Assembly (NCBI GenBank): GCA_001314865.1
Contig: LJZR01000020.1
Span: 39,410-103,409, forward strand
Source: Phormidesmis priestleyi Ana
Lineage (GTDB): Bacteria > Cyanobacteriota > Cyanobacteriia > Phormidesmidales > Phormidesmidaceae
Direction: 5' to 3'
Length of the DNA: 64,000 nucleotides
In this document: in pieces, positions 1-7,705 of the stretch
How the letters are laid out: every line of letters begins with the position of its first letter
Position numbering within the stretch: position 1 is the first letter of the stretch
Position numbers and translations under genes: made by a program
Notes under the pieces: generated by a model
The model's input: only the letters and a program-made list of their open reading frames with translations
Told to the model about the DNA's origin: nothing
Databases searched by the model: none

Positions 1-973
1 GAGCGATTTCTGGGTTGACCAACGGTGAATATAAGCTAGGGGCAGGGGCCATCCCCGCAATTAGGGCAATTTCTGCCACGCTGAGCTTATCGACCGTTTT
101 GCCAAAGTAAATCCAGGCGGCATCTGCTACGCCGTAGGCTCCGGCACCCAGATACACCAAATTTAGGTAGCGCTCTAGCACCTTCTCTTTGCCTAGCTCT
201 TTTTCAAGCCTTTGAGCCAAAATAGCTTCTTTGAACTTACGCTTAAAGCTTCTGTCCTGATTGAGAAAGGTCAGGCGAGCGAGCTGCTGGGTAATGGTGC
301 TAGCTCCTTCTACTACGCCACCGCTCGTAAGGTTAGCAACGCTTGCACGCGCGATGGAGCGATAGTCTACACCGTTGTGCTCGTAGTAGCGGCGGTCTTC
401 AGCTGCGATGAAAGCCTGAGAGACCACTTCTGGAATTTCATCGTATGACAAGCTCTCTTGAGCTGTCGGGCCAACTTTTTGCAAAATTTTGCCATTGCCA
501 GATTTCAGGGTGATGGTACCACTGCGCTCGTAGGTCAGCGCTTTGGTTACGTCTGGAACCGCTTCGTTGACCTCTGCCCATATTTGATAAAAACGAGCGC
601 TTGGGCCAGCAATGCTTGCGCCCAAAAATATGAGCAGCCAAAACAATGGCTTTTTGTAAGGGGCCTGAATGGCGATGCTTTTAGCCAGTGGGCTGGCTGG
701 CTCTGTTAAGGTTTTGGCTGATGCTTTTGAACTATTTACTCTGCCATTTTGCTTTGATGCGATCTCGCTGGCAGTTGCCTCAAAACTGCTGAGGTCTCTG
801 CCAATATTGTGAGGAGTATGGTTAGGCCTCGCGCTTCCATTGCCATTATGATTATTCCGAATCGCGCTTCTGGTATGAGACCTTCTTTGCTGAGTAGTTC
901 TGGCCGCTGAGTTTGACGATGTGTTTCTTACTCTGTCAGACCATTGCTTTAATTGTGAAAAAAGATTGGCCAC
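1..973 (-). CDS. Class A penicillin-binding protein, N-terminal part (runs off window)
   Basis: About 324 codons are visible; the C-terminus lies beyond the left edge. Translation from a GTG at 973 gives a long polar N-terminus rich in Ser, Arg and Asn, one membrane helix near residues 107-120 (PLFWLLIFLGASIAGP), then the GT51 transglycosylase domain. Seen motifs are AAEDRRYYEHNGVD, containing the catalytic Glu, and EGASTITQQLAR, followed by KEKVLERYLNLVYLG. In this family the domain polymerises lipid II into glycan strands on the periplasmic face, and a transpeptidase domain usually follows. That part is not in the window, so a monofunctional transglycosylase cannot be excluded. GTG is chosen because it opens the frame after the 3' flank of chlG and no in-frame ATG precedes the membrane helix. 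Confidence 0.85.
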   Translation of the reverse strand, partial: MANLFSQLKQWSDRVRNTSSNSAARTTQQRRSHTRSAIRNNHNGNGSARPNHTPHNIGRDLSSFEATASEIASKQNGRVNSSKASAKTLTEPASPLAKSIAIQAPYKKPLFWLLIFLGASIAGPSARFYQIWAEVNEAVPDVTKALTYERSGTITLKSGNGKILQKVGPTAQESLSYDEIPEVVSQAFIAAEDRRYYEHNGVDYRSIARASVANLTSGGVVEGASTITQQLARLTFLNQDRSFKRKFKEAILAQRLEKELGKEKVLERYLNLVYLGAGAYGVADAAWIYFGKTVDKLSVAEIALIAGMAPAPSLYSPLVNPEIA

Positions 974-1187
974 TACCTTACATTCTCCAGGCGCTCGCCG
1001 CCGTTAACAAACGTTAGAAGTTAAAGAAGCATTCATCAGGCGGCATGTTCCGATGAGCGCTTTGGTTTCATCCCGAGTGCATGTCCGAGCTGAAATAGCG
1101 ACTAAAATGCTACCACGGCAGCACCGGACTTAATAAATAGGTCACCTTATCGGTCACCTTGCCGTCAGTTCTTTTAACCTCGACTCA

Positions 1188-1241
1188 TTAGCCTCAACTG
1201 ATTGGTTAGCCTCAACTGATTGGTTAGCCTCAACTAACTAG
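1188..1241. repeat. 18-bp tandem repeat, three copies, overlapping the chlG stop
   Basis: Units start at 1188, 1206 and 1224 (TTAGCCTCAACTGATTGG); the third copy diverges at its end. The copy at 1224 contains the chlG stop codon (TGA read on the minus strand at 1230-1232) and the last codons of the gene. The array lies in the 3' flank between chlG and the PBP gene. Confidence 0.85.
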
Positions 1242-2249
1242 ATTGCTATGCCCCAGGGCTAGTGCTGTTACCAGCATGCCTAGCACTAAAAACGGCTGAG
1301 CACTGGCTTGGTACTTCACGTCATTTTCCAACGGATTACGTAGGAAATACATGTCTTGGAATGTAATTTGCGGAATAATTAGGAAAATCAGCAGCACTGC
1401 ATACAGATTTTTATGAATAGCAATGAGATAGGCTGCCATTCCACCCTGAAAGATATCGATCATTAGGACGCAAATCCAGGCTGCTGTCTGTACGCCAAAC
1501 ATGACGGGTAAGGATTGAAGCCCTAGTTGGCGATCGCCTTCTACCGCTTTAAAGTCATTCACGACCGCAATGCCCAATCCGGCCATACTGTAGATCAAAG
1601 TTAAAACCACGATTGTCCAGTTCAATTCACCAAACAGCGCATGACCGGCCCACCAAGGCAGCGCGATGTAACTTGCACCCAAGGCATAGTTACCTGCCCA
1701 GCCATTTTGCTTAAGCTTGAGGGGTGGGGCGGAATAAATATAAGAAACCAATGAGCCGCCACAGGCCAGCGAAAATAGAACCGGAAACGTATGACCTGCC
1801 CAAATATCTAACCCGTAGGACACCGCTAGACCACCCAACAGCAGCACCCAAATTTGAACTTGCACCTGATTTAGAGAAATTGCGCCCGAAGGAATGGGCC
1901 GGTTAGGCTCGTTAATAGCGTCTAACTCGCGGTCGTAATAGTCGTTAATCGTTTGAGTGTAGCCCGTGAGCAACGGGCCAGACATCAGCATACAGGCGGC
2001 GGCAATCAAGACATTTTCAACCGTCCAAACATATCTGCCTGAAGAAGCCGCCCCACAGACAACGCCCCAGATGAGGGGAATCCAGGTGATGGGCTTCATC
2101 AATTGGAGGCGAATTTTCCAAATCGAGGTTTCGCCCGCTTGGGCGCCCTTCATGCCCAGCAGCTGTCTGGCCTTACTGCCTTTACTCCCTGCTGTTTCAG
2201 CGATTTTAGACGTAGATAAATCTACTGTCGGTACTTGTTCTTCAGCCAT
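1230..2249 (-). CDS. chlG: Chlorophyll a synthase ChlG
   Basis: A 339-residue UbiA-type membrane prenyltransferase. It attaches the geranylgeranyl or phytyl tail to chlorophyllide a, the last step of chlorophyll synthesis, in the thylakoid membrane. The two Asp-rich substrate and Mg sites are visible: NDYYDRELDAINEPNRPIP near residues 102-120 and NDFKAVEGDRQLGLQSLP near 231-248, the second diagnostic for ChlG. Hydrophobic segments throughout fit 8-9 transmembrane helices. The ATG at 2249 (MAEEQVPTVD) is chosen; 30 codons further upstream stay open but look non-coding. Downstream on the same strand of get3d and a DUF2862 gene, about 220 bp from get3d. The stop lies inside a tandem repeat. Confidence 0.95.
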   Translation of the reverse strand: MAEEQVPTVDLSTSKIAETAGSKGSKARQLLGMKGAQAGETSIWKIRLQLMKPITWIPLIWGVVCGAASSGRYVWTVENVLIAAACMLMSGPLLTGYTQTINDYYDRELDAINEPNRPIPSGAISLNQVQVQIWVLLLGGLAVSYGLDIWAGHTFPVLFSLACGGSLVSYIYSAPPLKLKQNGWAGNYALGASYIALPWWAGHALFGELNWTIVVLTLIYSMAGLGIAVVNDFKAVEGDRQLGLQSLPVMFGVQTAAWICVLMIDIFQGGMAAYLIAIHKNLYAVLLIFLIIPQITFQDMYFLRNPLENDVKYQASAQPFLVLGMLVTALALGHSNLVS

Positions 2250-2437
2250 GTTTTTCCAGCCATATAGAGCTTCTGTGTAATGAAAATGTTTGCAAGCGCT
2301 GCTCAAGGGGGGCTTGAGGAGATAAATGCAACAAGCCAATGTTGAGGAGTGAATGCGAGACTTGAATGTGAGGAGTGAATGCGCTTAATTTAGAATGCTT
2401 ATCTGTATATTATCTGCATAAATCTAGTCTGCAAAAG

Positions 2438-2482
2438 TCTAGCCAAAAGACATCTAGCCAAAAGACATCTAGCCAAAAGACA
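2438..2482. repeat. 15-bp tandem repeat, three copies, spanning the get3d stop
   Basis: Perfect units TCTAGCCAAAAGACA at 2438, 2453 and 2468. The last unit encodes the C-terminal residues and the TAG stop of the minus-strand Get3d gene; the two extra copies lie just downstream. Each copy therefore carries its own copy of the stop triplet. Confidence 0.9.
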
Positions 2483-3596
2483 CGATCAAGTAGCCGTCTT
2501 GAAACTTAGCCCCCGTGACCGCGCGGCCATTAAGTGCTGGTGGGAGAGATAGGTTATGTCGCTGATCGCCTGCCTGTACGGTGACTTCTGGGCCATACTG
2601 AGTGAGCTTGACCTGCGTTTTGTCAAAGCCAGGTAAAAAGAGTTTGACGGTGCTGGCGTTGATATCTACACTCATTGCGCTAGGGACGCTAACTGGCTCT
2701 GTTAGGGTGGGCAGTGCTTGCGCTAAGGTTTGCCAGCGATGCTCTCCTAGGGCTGTAGGCAGCGTTGTGATCGACAGCGGGGAAAAGGCTACGTCAGGAG
2801 TTGTTGAAGCAGCTTGGCCGCTGCTGCCCACGGCATTGACGAATGCGCCCGCAACGGTAAGCCCGATTTGTTGGGCGGCGCTCCATAGGTACTTGCCTTG
2901 GGCGATCGCTACATCATCAGGCGTAGTCACCACATAGGCCCTTAGCTGCATGGGGTCGCTCACCATCGCTTTGCCTTTAGCGACCATGCTTTCTACGCTC
3001 TGAGTCTCTGGTTGGTTCCAAATATCGCCCGACATTCCATTGCTCAAAATCGCACCGGTAATAGGTGCAATAAAGGGTGAAATAGAGCGATAGAACTGAG
3101 AGTCTTGAAAGACCTTTTTGAAGCGGCGGAAGTACCAGTCTATACCGCCGATAGCGCCCCACATCCGCAGGCTAGACTGATCGCCAGGGCCGTCATGAAC
3201 AATCACATCATACTGGTTGCTCTCGGTATACTCACGAATAGCGTTGAGCGCTAAAAAATCGTCCATGCCTGGAATGACACTGAGTTCTTGGCCATAAACT
3301 GCCTTAAAAAAGGGATCTCTGAGATATTGCGCTTCAAAGTTTTTAAGTTTTTCCCAGTTTTGATCTAACAGCACGGTTGTTTGCAGCTGCACGGCTTGAA
3401 AGCTGCTACCGCTGAGGGTAACTGTGCTTGCTTCTGAACCAATTGCTAATCCCAACAGCATTGAAAGGGCAGGACCCGCTTCTTGGGAAAAGAGCAAAAC
3501 CCGTTTCCCCTCATCAGCGAGCTTTTGAGCAACGGCAATCGCCGCTGTCGTGCGACCTGTGCCGCCCTTACCTAGAAACGTAATAATCAGCGTCAT
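2469..3596 (-). CDS. get3d: Get3d-type ArsA/GET3-like ATPase with C-terminal alpha-crystallin-like domain
   Basis: 375 residues. The N-terminal SIMIBI ATPase fold begins with a P-loop at residues 9-17 (GKGGTGRTT). The signature Lys10 is present, but the usual second Lys of GK(S/T) is Arg15. Residues from about 305 to the end form a beta-rich HSP20-like segment (VKLFLPGFDKTQVKLTQYG), which marks the photosynthesis-associated Get3d clade rather than GET3 or arsenite pumps. The family is thought to handle hydrophobic or membrane clients; its exact role is unsettled. It lies 8 bp downstream of the DUF2862 gene and upstream of chlG, all on one strand, so an operon is plausible. The ATG at 3596 is followed directly by the P-loop strand, as expected. 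Confidence 0.85.
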   Translation of the reverse strand: MTLIITFLGKGGTGRTTAAIAVAQKLADEGKRVLLFSQEAGPALSMLLGLAIGSEASTVTLSGSSFQAVQLQTTVLLDQNWEKLKNFEAQYLRDPFFKAVYGQELSVIPGMDDFLALNAIREYTESNQYDVIVHDGPGDQSSLRMWGAIGGIDWYFRRFKKVFQDSQFYRSISPFIAPITGAILSNGMSGDIWNQPETQSVESMVAKGKAMVSDPMQLRAYVVTTPDDVAIAQGKYLWSAAQQIGLTVAGAFVNAVGSSGQAASTTPDVAFSPLSITTLPTALGEHRWQTLAQALPTLTEPVSVPSAMSVDINASTVKLFLPGFDKTQVKLTQYGPEVTVQAGDQRHNLSLPPALNGRAVTGAKFQDGYLIVSFG

Positions 3597-3604
3597 ACTC
3601 TTTC

Positions 3605-3808
3605 CTATTCGACGGCGCGCAGCTCGTCTTCAAAAAACCAGGTGGTGTATTCATCAGCGTCAAACTCAATGAGCGCACCAATGTTCATTCCATCTAGTAT
3701 TTTAAGGTTTTTGACAACACCGGTTTTTCCTAGACGAGATGCCAGCGACTTTGCAACGCGATCACGCATCCGGTATACCTGAACTCGCTGTCCAATTTCC
3801 AAATCCAT
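3605..3808 (-). CDS. DUF2862 small conserved protein
   Basis: 67 residues: MDLEIGQRVQVYRMRDRVA...GKTGVVKNLKILDGMNIGALIEFDADEYTTWFFEDEL. This matches the small beta-barrel-like DUF2862 family of cyanobacteria and plastids; its function is unknown to me. The ATG at 3808 is preferred over a TTG two codons upstream. The stop lies 8 bp from the Get3d start on the same strand, so the two are probably co-transcribed. The GTGVV/GALIEF pattern resembles small SH3-like folds, but that is only an impression. Confidence 0.75.
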   Translation of the reverse strand: MDLEIGQRVQVYRMRDRVAKSLASRLGKTGVVKNLKILDGMNIGALIEFDADEYTTWFFEDELRAVE

Positions 3809-3891
3809 ATTCAATAACAGTATCCTTAACTGAGTGATCTCTGGCTTGATTACCAGTCATCAGTTTATCAGCGCTTTGTGCTTCTACTGCT

Positions 3892-3980
3892 TCTAACGCT
3901 CTAACGTTTCTAACGCTCTAACGCTCTAACGCTCTAACGCTCTAACGCTCTAACGCTCTAACGTTTCTAACGCTTCTAAC
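3892..3980. repeat. 8-bp tandem repeat (CTAACGCT) upstream of hisF
   Basis: About ten near-perfect copies of CTAACGCT, some as CTAACGTTT or CTAACGCGC variants, fill the stretch up to about 20 bp before the hisF start. Any hisF promoter or leader must run through or lie next to it. Confidence 0.85.
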
Positions 3981-4001
3981 GCGCCCAACGCGCCTAAAAA
4001 T

Positions 4002-4838
4002 ATGCTCGCTAAAAGAATTCTGCCTTGCCTAGATGTGAAAGCTGGGCGGGTAGTCAAGGGAATTAACTTTGTCGATCTCAAAGATGCTGGTGACCCGGTG
4101 GAGCTGGCCAAGGCATACAACGAGGCCGGGGCCGATGAGCTGGTGTTTTTAGATATCACCGCTACGCATGAGGATCGTGATGTGATTTATGACGTGGTAT
4201 ATCGCACTGCCGAGCAGGTGTTTATTCCACTCACGGTCGGGGGCGGCATTAGTTCATTAGAAACGATTAAAAAGCTGCTGCGAGCTGGGGCCGATAAAAT
4301 CAGTATTAATTCTGCGGCGGTGCGCGATCCTGATCTAATTGACCGGGCGAGCGATCGCTTTGGGGCACAGTGCATTGTGGTGGCTATTGATGCGCGACGC
4401 CGTCCAACTTCGGCCACTACGCCAGATCAGCACTCGCAGAAAAATACTGAAAAAAGCACGGGTGCTTCTGATCTAACAGGTGAGCTAGCGGGATGGGACG
4501 TATTTGTTCGGGGTGGCCGAGAAAATACCGGGCTCGACGCGGTGGAATGGGCCTGTGAGGTTGTCCGCCGAGGAGCGGGCGAGCTGTTGATTACCAGCAT
4601 GGATGCCGATGGGACTCAAGCGGGCTACGACCTGACGCTGACGGAGGCGATCGCTAGCCGAGTAGATGTGCCGGTAATTGCTTCGGGCGGTGCAGGCACC
4701 TGTGAGCATATCTATCAGGCGCTGACCACTGGCAAAGCCGAAGCGGCGCTGCTGGCCTCGCTACTGCACTACGGTCAGCTAAGCGTCAGCGAAATCAAAG
4801 ACTATTTGCACAGTCACGATATCAGGGTTCGTCAATAA
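4002..4838 (+). CDS. hisF: Imidazole glycerol phosphate synthase subunit HisF, with insertion
   Basis: The cyclase subunit of IGP synthase: it uses ammonia from HisH to convert PRFAR to imidazole glycerol phosphate and AICAR in histidine synthesis. The (beta/alpha)8 barrel shows catalytic Asp11 ([13 protein letters not shown]) and Asp130 (VVAID), plus phosphate-loop motifs TVGGGIS and VIASGGAG. Length is 278 residues against the usual 250-256. The excess is one polar Ser/Thr/Gln-rich stretch at about residues 133-161, directly after catalytic Asp130 and before WDVFVRGG. The ATG at 4002 gives the canonical N-terminus [11 protein letters not shown]. No hisH is nearby. Confidence 0.95.
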   Translation: MLAKRILPCLDVKAGRVVKGINFVDLKDAGDPVELAKAYNEAGADELVFLDITATHEDRDVIYDVVYRTAEQVFIPLTVGGGISSLETIKKLLRAGADKISINSAAVRDPDLIDRASDRFGAQCIVVAIDARRRPTSATTPDQHSQKNTEKSTGASDLTGELAGWDVFVRGGRENTGLDAVEWACEVVRRGAGELLITSMDADGTQAGYDLTLTEAIASRVDVPVIASGGAGTCEHIYQALTTGKAEAALLASLLHYGQLSVSEIKDYLHSHDIRVRQ

Positions 4839-5022
4839 AGCCGAGTAAGCGATTGTTTACAAAAAATTATAAAAGTTAGGGTTTCCTGAAGTAAGCGCTA
4901 TGGTTATAGCCAGTAAGGAATCCTACGAAATTGTTGTGCAATAGGTACTGTGAGCCGTCATACTCTCTGCTTGATGCCTCTAGATGCCTTTAATTGGTCT
5001 CTAAATTTGTGAGTACGGTCAA

Positions 5023-5190
5023 ATGCAAATTTCGTCAAATAATGAGATTGCTGTTACGATATGTAAACGCTATCTTATTTATGTGAATGCCTCTGTTTTG
5101 TCAGATCTGACAAAATCAAACAAAACCAAAGTTGAGGCTCTAAATCTAAAGACTGCTGAAGGCTTTGAAGCTAGCGAAAGCTGGCAATAA
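5023..5190 (+). CDS. Possible 55-residue ORF in the hisF downstream region
   Basis: An ATG-initiated frame (MQISSNNEIAV...ASESWQ) occupies part of the 426-bp stretch 4839-5264, which otherwise holds no gene I can support. No convincing ribosome-binding site and no recognised family. It may be a chance frame. Confidence 0.2.
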   Translation: MQISSNNEIAVTICKRYLIYVNASVLSDLTKSNKTKVEALNLKTAEGFEASESWQ

Positions 5191-5321
5191 ATCTATTCTA
5201 TCAACGCTCTTTAGACTACTTTTTTATATTTCGCTCTTGTGCATCTAGGTTCTTTGAAGGTTCTTTGAATTTTAGATTGCTTGGGCTCTCGGCCCTTATC
5301 TGCTCAGGTTTTTTAGCTCGA

Positions 5322-5573
5322 ATGATTTTTCTTACATTGACAATTGTAATTAGTCTGGTCTTTTGGGCACTGCGTCTGATGGATAGGGCTGTCGAGAATC
5401 AAGAATTTTCTTTGATGCTAGCAGGCTTTTTAGTAGCTTCATCTGCAGCGGCGATGGTCGGCGTCTATTTTTTGATGAGCGACTACCTCAACCTAATTAC
5501 TCAGGCAGATGCGGCTTTTAATAGCTATGACTCAGCCATGTTAGAGAGCGAGTTTCCAGTTTGGTTTGATTAA
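5322..5573 (+). CDS. Small membrane protein, function unknown
   Basis: 83 residues from the first ATG; a TTG at 5265 would add 19 mostly hydrophobic residues. Two membrane helices are evident, IFLTLTIVISLVFWALRLM and MLAGFLVASSAAAMVGVYFLM, separated by a short polar loop (DRAVENQEF). An acidic tail (DSAMLESEFPVWFD) follows. I do not recognise the family. Convergent with the peptidoglycan-binding gene downstream. Confidence 0.5.
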   Translation: MIFLTLTIVISLVFWALRLMDRAVENQEFSLMLAGFLVASSAAAMVGVYFLMSDYLNLITQADAAFNSYDSAMLESEFPVWFD

Positions 5574-5650
5574 GATTCTGGATTGAGATTTTAGATTGAG
5601 ATTTTACTCAGGCATCTTACTTAGGTATAGGTTGCTGAAAGCGTTTTAAT

Positions 5651-6448
5651 TTACATTTCTAGGGCTCTAGACAGTGCGTCCCAGGTTGACTGTCCAACGA
5701 TGCCATCTACCAAAAGCTGCCGATCAGTTTGAAACTTCTTCACAGCTACCAGCGTTTGTGCGCCAAAGTTGCCGTCTATTACGCCGTCATAATAGCCCAA
5801 GGCTTGTAGTTCTCTTTGCAGTTGGGCAACGGCTGAGCCGGATGACTCTGCCATCAAAACAGGTGGGCCAGCGGGCTCTGCCGAATTTTCTGGGGTTGTG
5901 GTCGCACTGGGCGGCGCAACGGGCGTTGATGCAGGAGGGGCTGCCATGGTGACACTTTCATCTTCGGGGGCAGGCAGTAGCTTTTGCCAGGTGGCAGAAC
6001 CTGTGATGCCATCGGCTAAAATGCCTGCGGCTGACTGGAACTGGGCAACCGCTTTGGCGGTGGGTTCGCTGTAAGTTCCATCTATAGGGCCCTGATAGAA
6101 TCCTAGCAGCTGTAGCGTGGCCTGCAATTGGCTGACGGTCTCACCCGTGCTACCGATATTGAGCAGTGGATAGTCTGCTAGAGGTGGTACTTGGGCTTGA
6201 GCGGGTATGTCGTTTATGCTGGCGGCGATCGCACTGCAAACCAGTGTTCCGGCGACAACCGTGACTACTTTCTTCAAGGTGACTACTTTCTTCAATAGGT
6301 TGGCGGCTGATAGTCTGCTTATGCATGTTTTTGCTAGGTTTTGTTTCAATTCTTGGTTCCTCATCGGATGATTGTCAGGGGGTGCTTGTATAGCAGGTTG
6401 TAGATGTTTGTGCGATTGGGGTAGCCCTGATGGGTCAATTCGCCCCAT
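5651..6448 (-). CDS. Exported protein with two peptidoglycan-binding (PG_binding_1) domains
   Basis: 265 residues. A hydrophobic stretch near residues 56-85 ending in PAQAQ looks like a signal peptide with a long basic N-region. Two PG_binding_1 repeats follow, each with the pattern GxTVxxLQxxLxxLGFYxGxIDG...TxxAVxxFQ...DGIxGxxTW, at about 95-150 and 205-262. They are joined by a Pro/Ala/Ser-rich linker (APPASTPVAPP). It probably anchors to the cell wall; no catalytic domain is visible. The ATG at 6448 is supported by AAGGAG eight bases upstream. An in-frame hexapeptide duplication (LKKVVT twice) precedes the signal region. Confidence 0.85.
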   Translation of the reverse strand: MGRIDPSGLPQSHKHLQPAIQAPPDNHPMRNQELKQNLAKTCISRLSAANLLKKVVTLKKVVTVVAGTLVCSAIAASINDIPAQAQVPPLADYPLLNIGSTGETVSQLQATLQLLGFYQGPIDGTYSEPTAKAVAQFQSAAGILADGITGSATWQKLLPAPEDESVTMAAPPASTPVAPPSATTTPENSAEPAGPPVLMAESSGSAVAQLQRELQALGYYDGVIDGNFGAQTLVAVKKFQTDRQLLVDGIVGQSTWDALSRALEM

Positions 6449-6626
6449 TTTAGTCTCCTTATAATTTATGCAAGCAATGCTTTAAGCCCTATCAATAAAA
6501 TAAGAAATAAGCAAAATTTCAATTCTTGCAAGTAAGTCGATACTAATTCTTGCCGCCAAATGTGTAAAAAAACAACCGTTCCCGATTGATGAAAGCAATG
6601 ATAAAGCAGGCGAATAGATTGAATCT

Positions 6627-7556
6627 ATGAAAGAAAGCGTACTGTTACAGCGTCGTTTTCGGGGGGCATTGCTGGGCCTAATGAGGGGTCTAGAGGCTGG
6701 CATAAGTACGAATCTAAGTAAGTGCCTAATGACAAGTGCCTATGGAAACCTGAGCACTATTCCCGACATGGCTAAGTTGTGTGCTGCTGTAGACGATAGT
6801 GCTGGCTACAGGGCACTATCTGCGACCATGCTGGTGGCTGCTGTGCCTGGGCTCTTACGCAATCATGATAGCTGGCAGCGCCGATGGGCTTGGTTGGGCT
6901 CGAACACTACAGATGCAATCGTACCGATTTTGGTGCTGGGTGATGTTTTAGAAATTGTGCTTTGCAGCCATACGCCCGTAGGTTTAGACGGTGTTAGTTT
7001 AGACGGCTTGCTGAGTGAGTTTACGCGTTTGCAAAGTGGCCCAACGCGATACGATCTCTCAAGCAGCCACCAGCGATACTATCAAAGGACGCTGGCCAGT
7101 ATTTCATCGGGCATTTTGTCAGGTGGTTTATCAAATGCAAACTTGTCAGATGCAAACTTGTCAGATGCAAACTTGTCAGATGCAAACTTGTCAGATGCAA
7201 ACTTGTCAGATGCAAACTTGTCAGATGCAAACTTTCCGCAGACTGCTTTTGAGGGAAGTGTTGTGAATGCACTGCGGCATCCCGAGAGCTGTGTGCTGCC
7301 TGTTCGGCTGTCTGCACAGATGTTTGTGCATAATCTGGGTTCAGGAGGGCCTGTTTCAGCGCTCAGGGTTGCACCGGCTATTGCGGGTCTGGTGGGAGGT
7401 GCGATGGGTTCTCAGTCGTCTTTATCCGTACTGTGGCAGGTTCGCTTAGGGCAGGATAGGGCAAATGAAGAAAATGTAAGCCGCTCAGAAATCATGGCGA
7501 TCGCCGACTATCTGTACACCCAATGGGCAGGCATTCATCTCGCCAGCGAGTCGTAA
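6627..7556 (+). CDS. ADP-ribosylglycohydrolase-like protein with an internal pentapeptide array
   Basis: 309 residues. The N-terminus (RRFRGALLGLMRG) and C-terminal AIAGLVGGAMGS resemble the helical ADP-ribosylglycohydrolase/DraG fold, but I do not see its metal-binding Asp cluster, so activity is doubtful. Residues 170-203 are an ANLSD repeat matching the A(D/N)LXX pentapeptide-repeat rule, encoded by near-identical 15-bp units; it looks like an expanded insert in a loop. The ATG at 6627 opens the frame. It lies upstream of the 7TM-HD gene on the same strand with a 149-bp gap. Confidence 0.5.
   Translation: MKESVLLQRRFRGALLGLMRGLEAGISTNLSKCLMTSAYGNLSTIPDMAKLCAAVDDSAGYRALSATMLVAAVPGLLRNHDSWQRRWAWLGSNTTDAIVPILVLGDVLEIVLCSHTPVGLDGVSLDGLLSEFTRLQSGPTRYDLSSSHQRYYQRTLASISSGILSGGLSNANLSDANLSDANLSDANLSDANLSDANLSDANFPQTAFEGSVVNALRHPESCVLPVRLSAQMFVHNLGSGGPVSALRVAPAIAGLVGGAMGSQSSLSVLWQVRLGQDRANEENVSRSEIMAIADYLYTQWAGIHLASES
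7135..7234 (+). repeat. 15-bp in-frame tandem repeat encoding ANLSD
   Basis: Six full units of ATGCAAACTTGTCAG and a partial seventh. The unit length is a multiple of three, so copy-number change keeps the reading frame. The other frames also stay open here, giving spurious ORFs on both strands. Confidence 0.95.
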
Positions 7557-7705
7557 TCCACTCCAAAATCTTCACCTTATAATGGCAAGATGATGCATCT
7601 TTTGACCCTTGTCAGCATCTTTGATCGAGTTCACGATATTTTTTTCCATACTGTTGCTAGTAGCGCTGCTACGGCGGCTAGTTAGTAAGGGCTCCGGTAG
7701 CGCTC

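Noticed and set aside
4839..5264. tRNA or riboswitch in this long gap
   Set aside because: No T-loop GGTTCRANNCC element, acceptor stem or known riboswitch core could be seen; the same negative result applies to the other gaps.
7015..7317. Open frames on both strands with MQTCQ or SLHLT repeats
   Set aside because: They are frame shadows of the 15-bp ANLSD array; no start signal or non-repeat domain.
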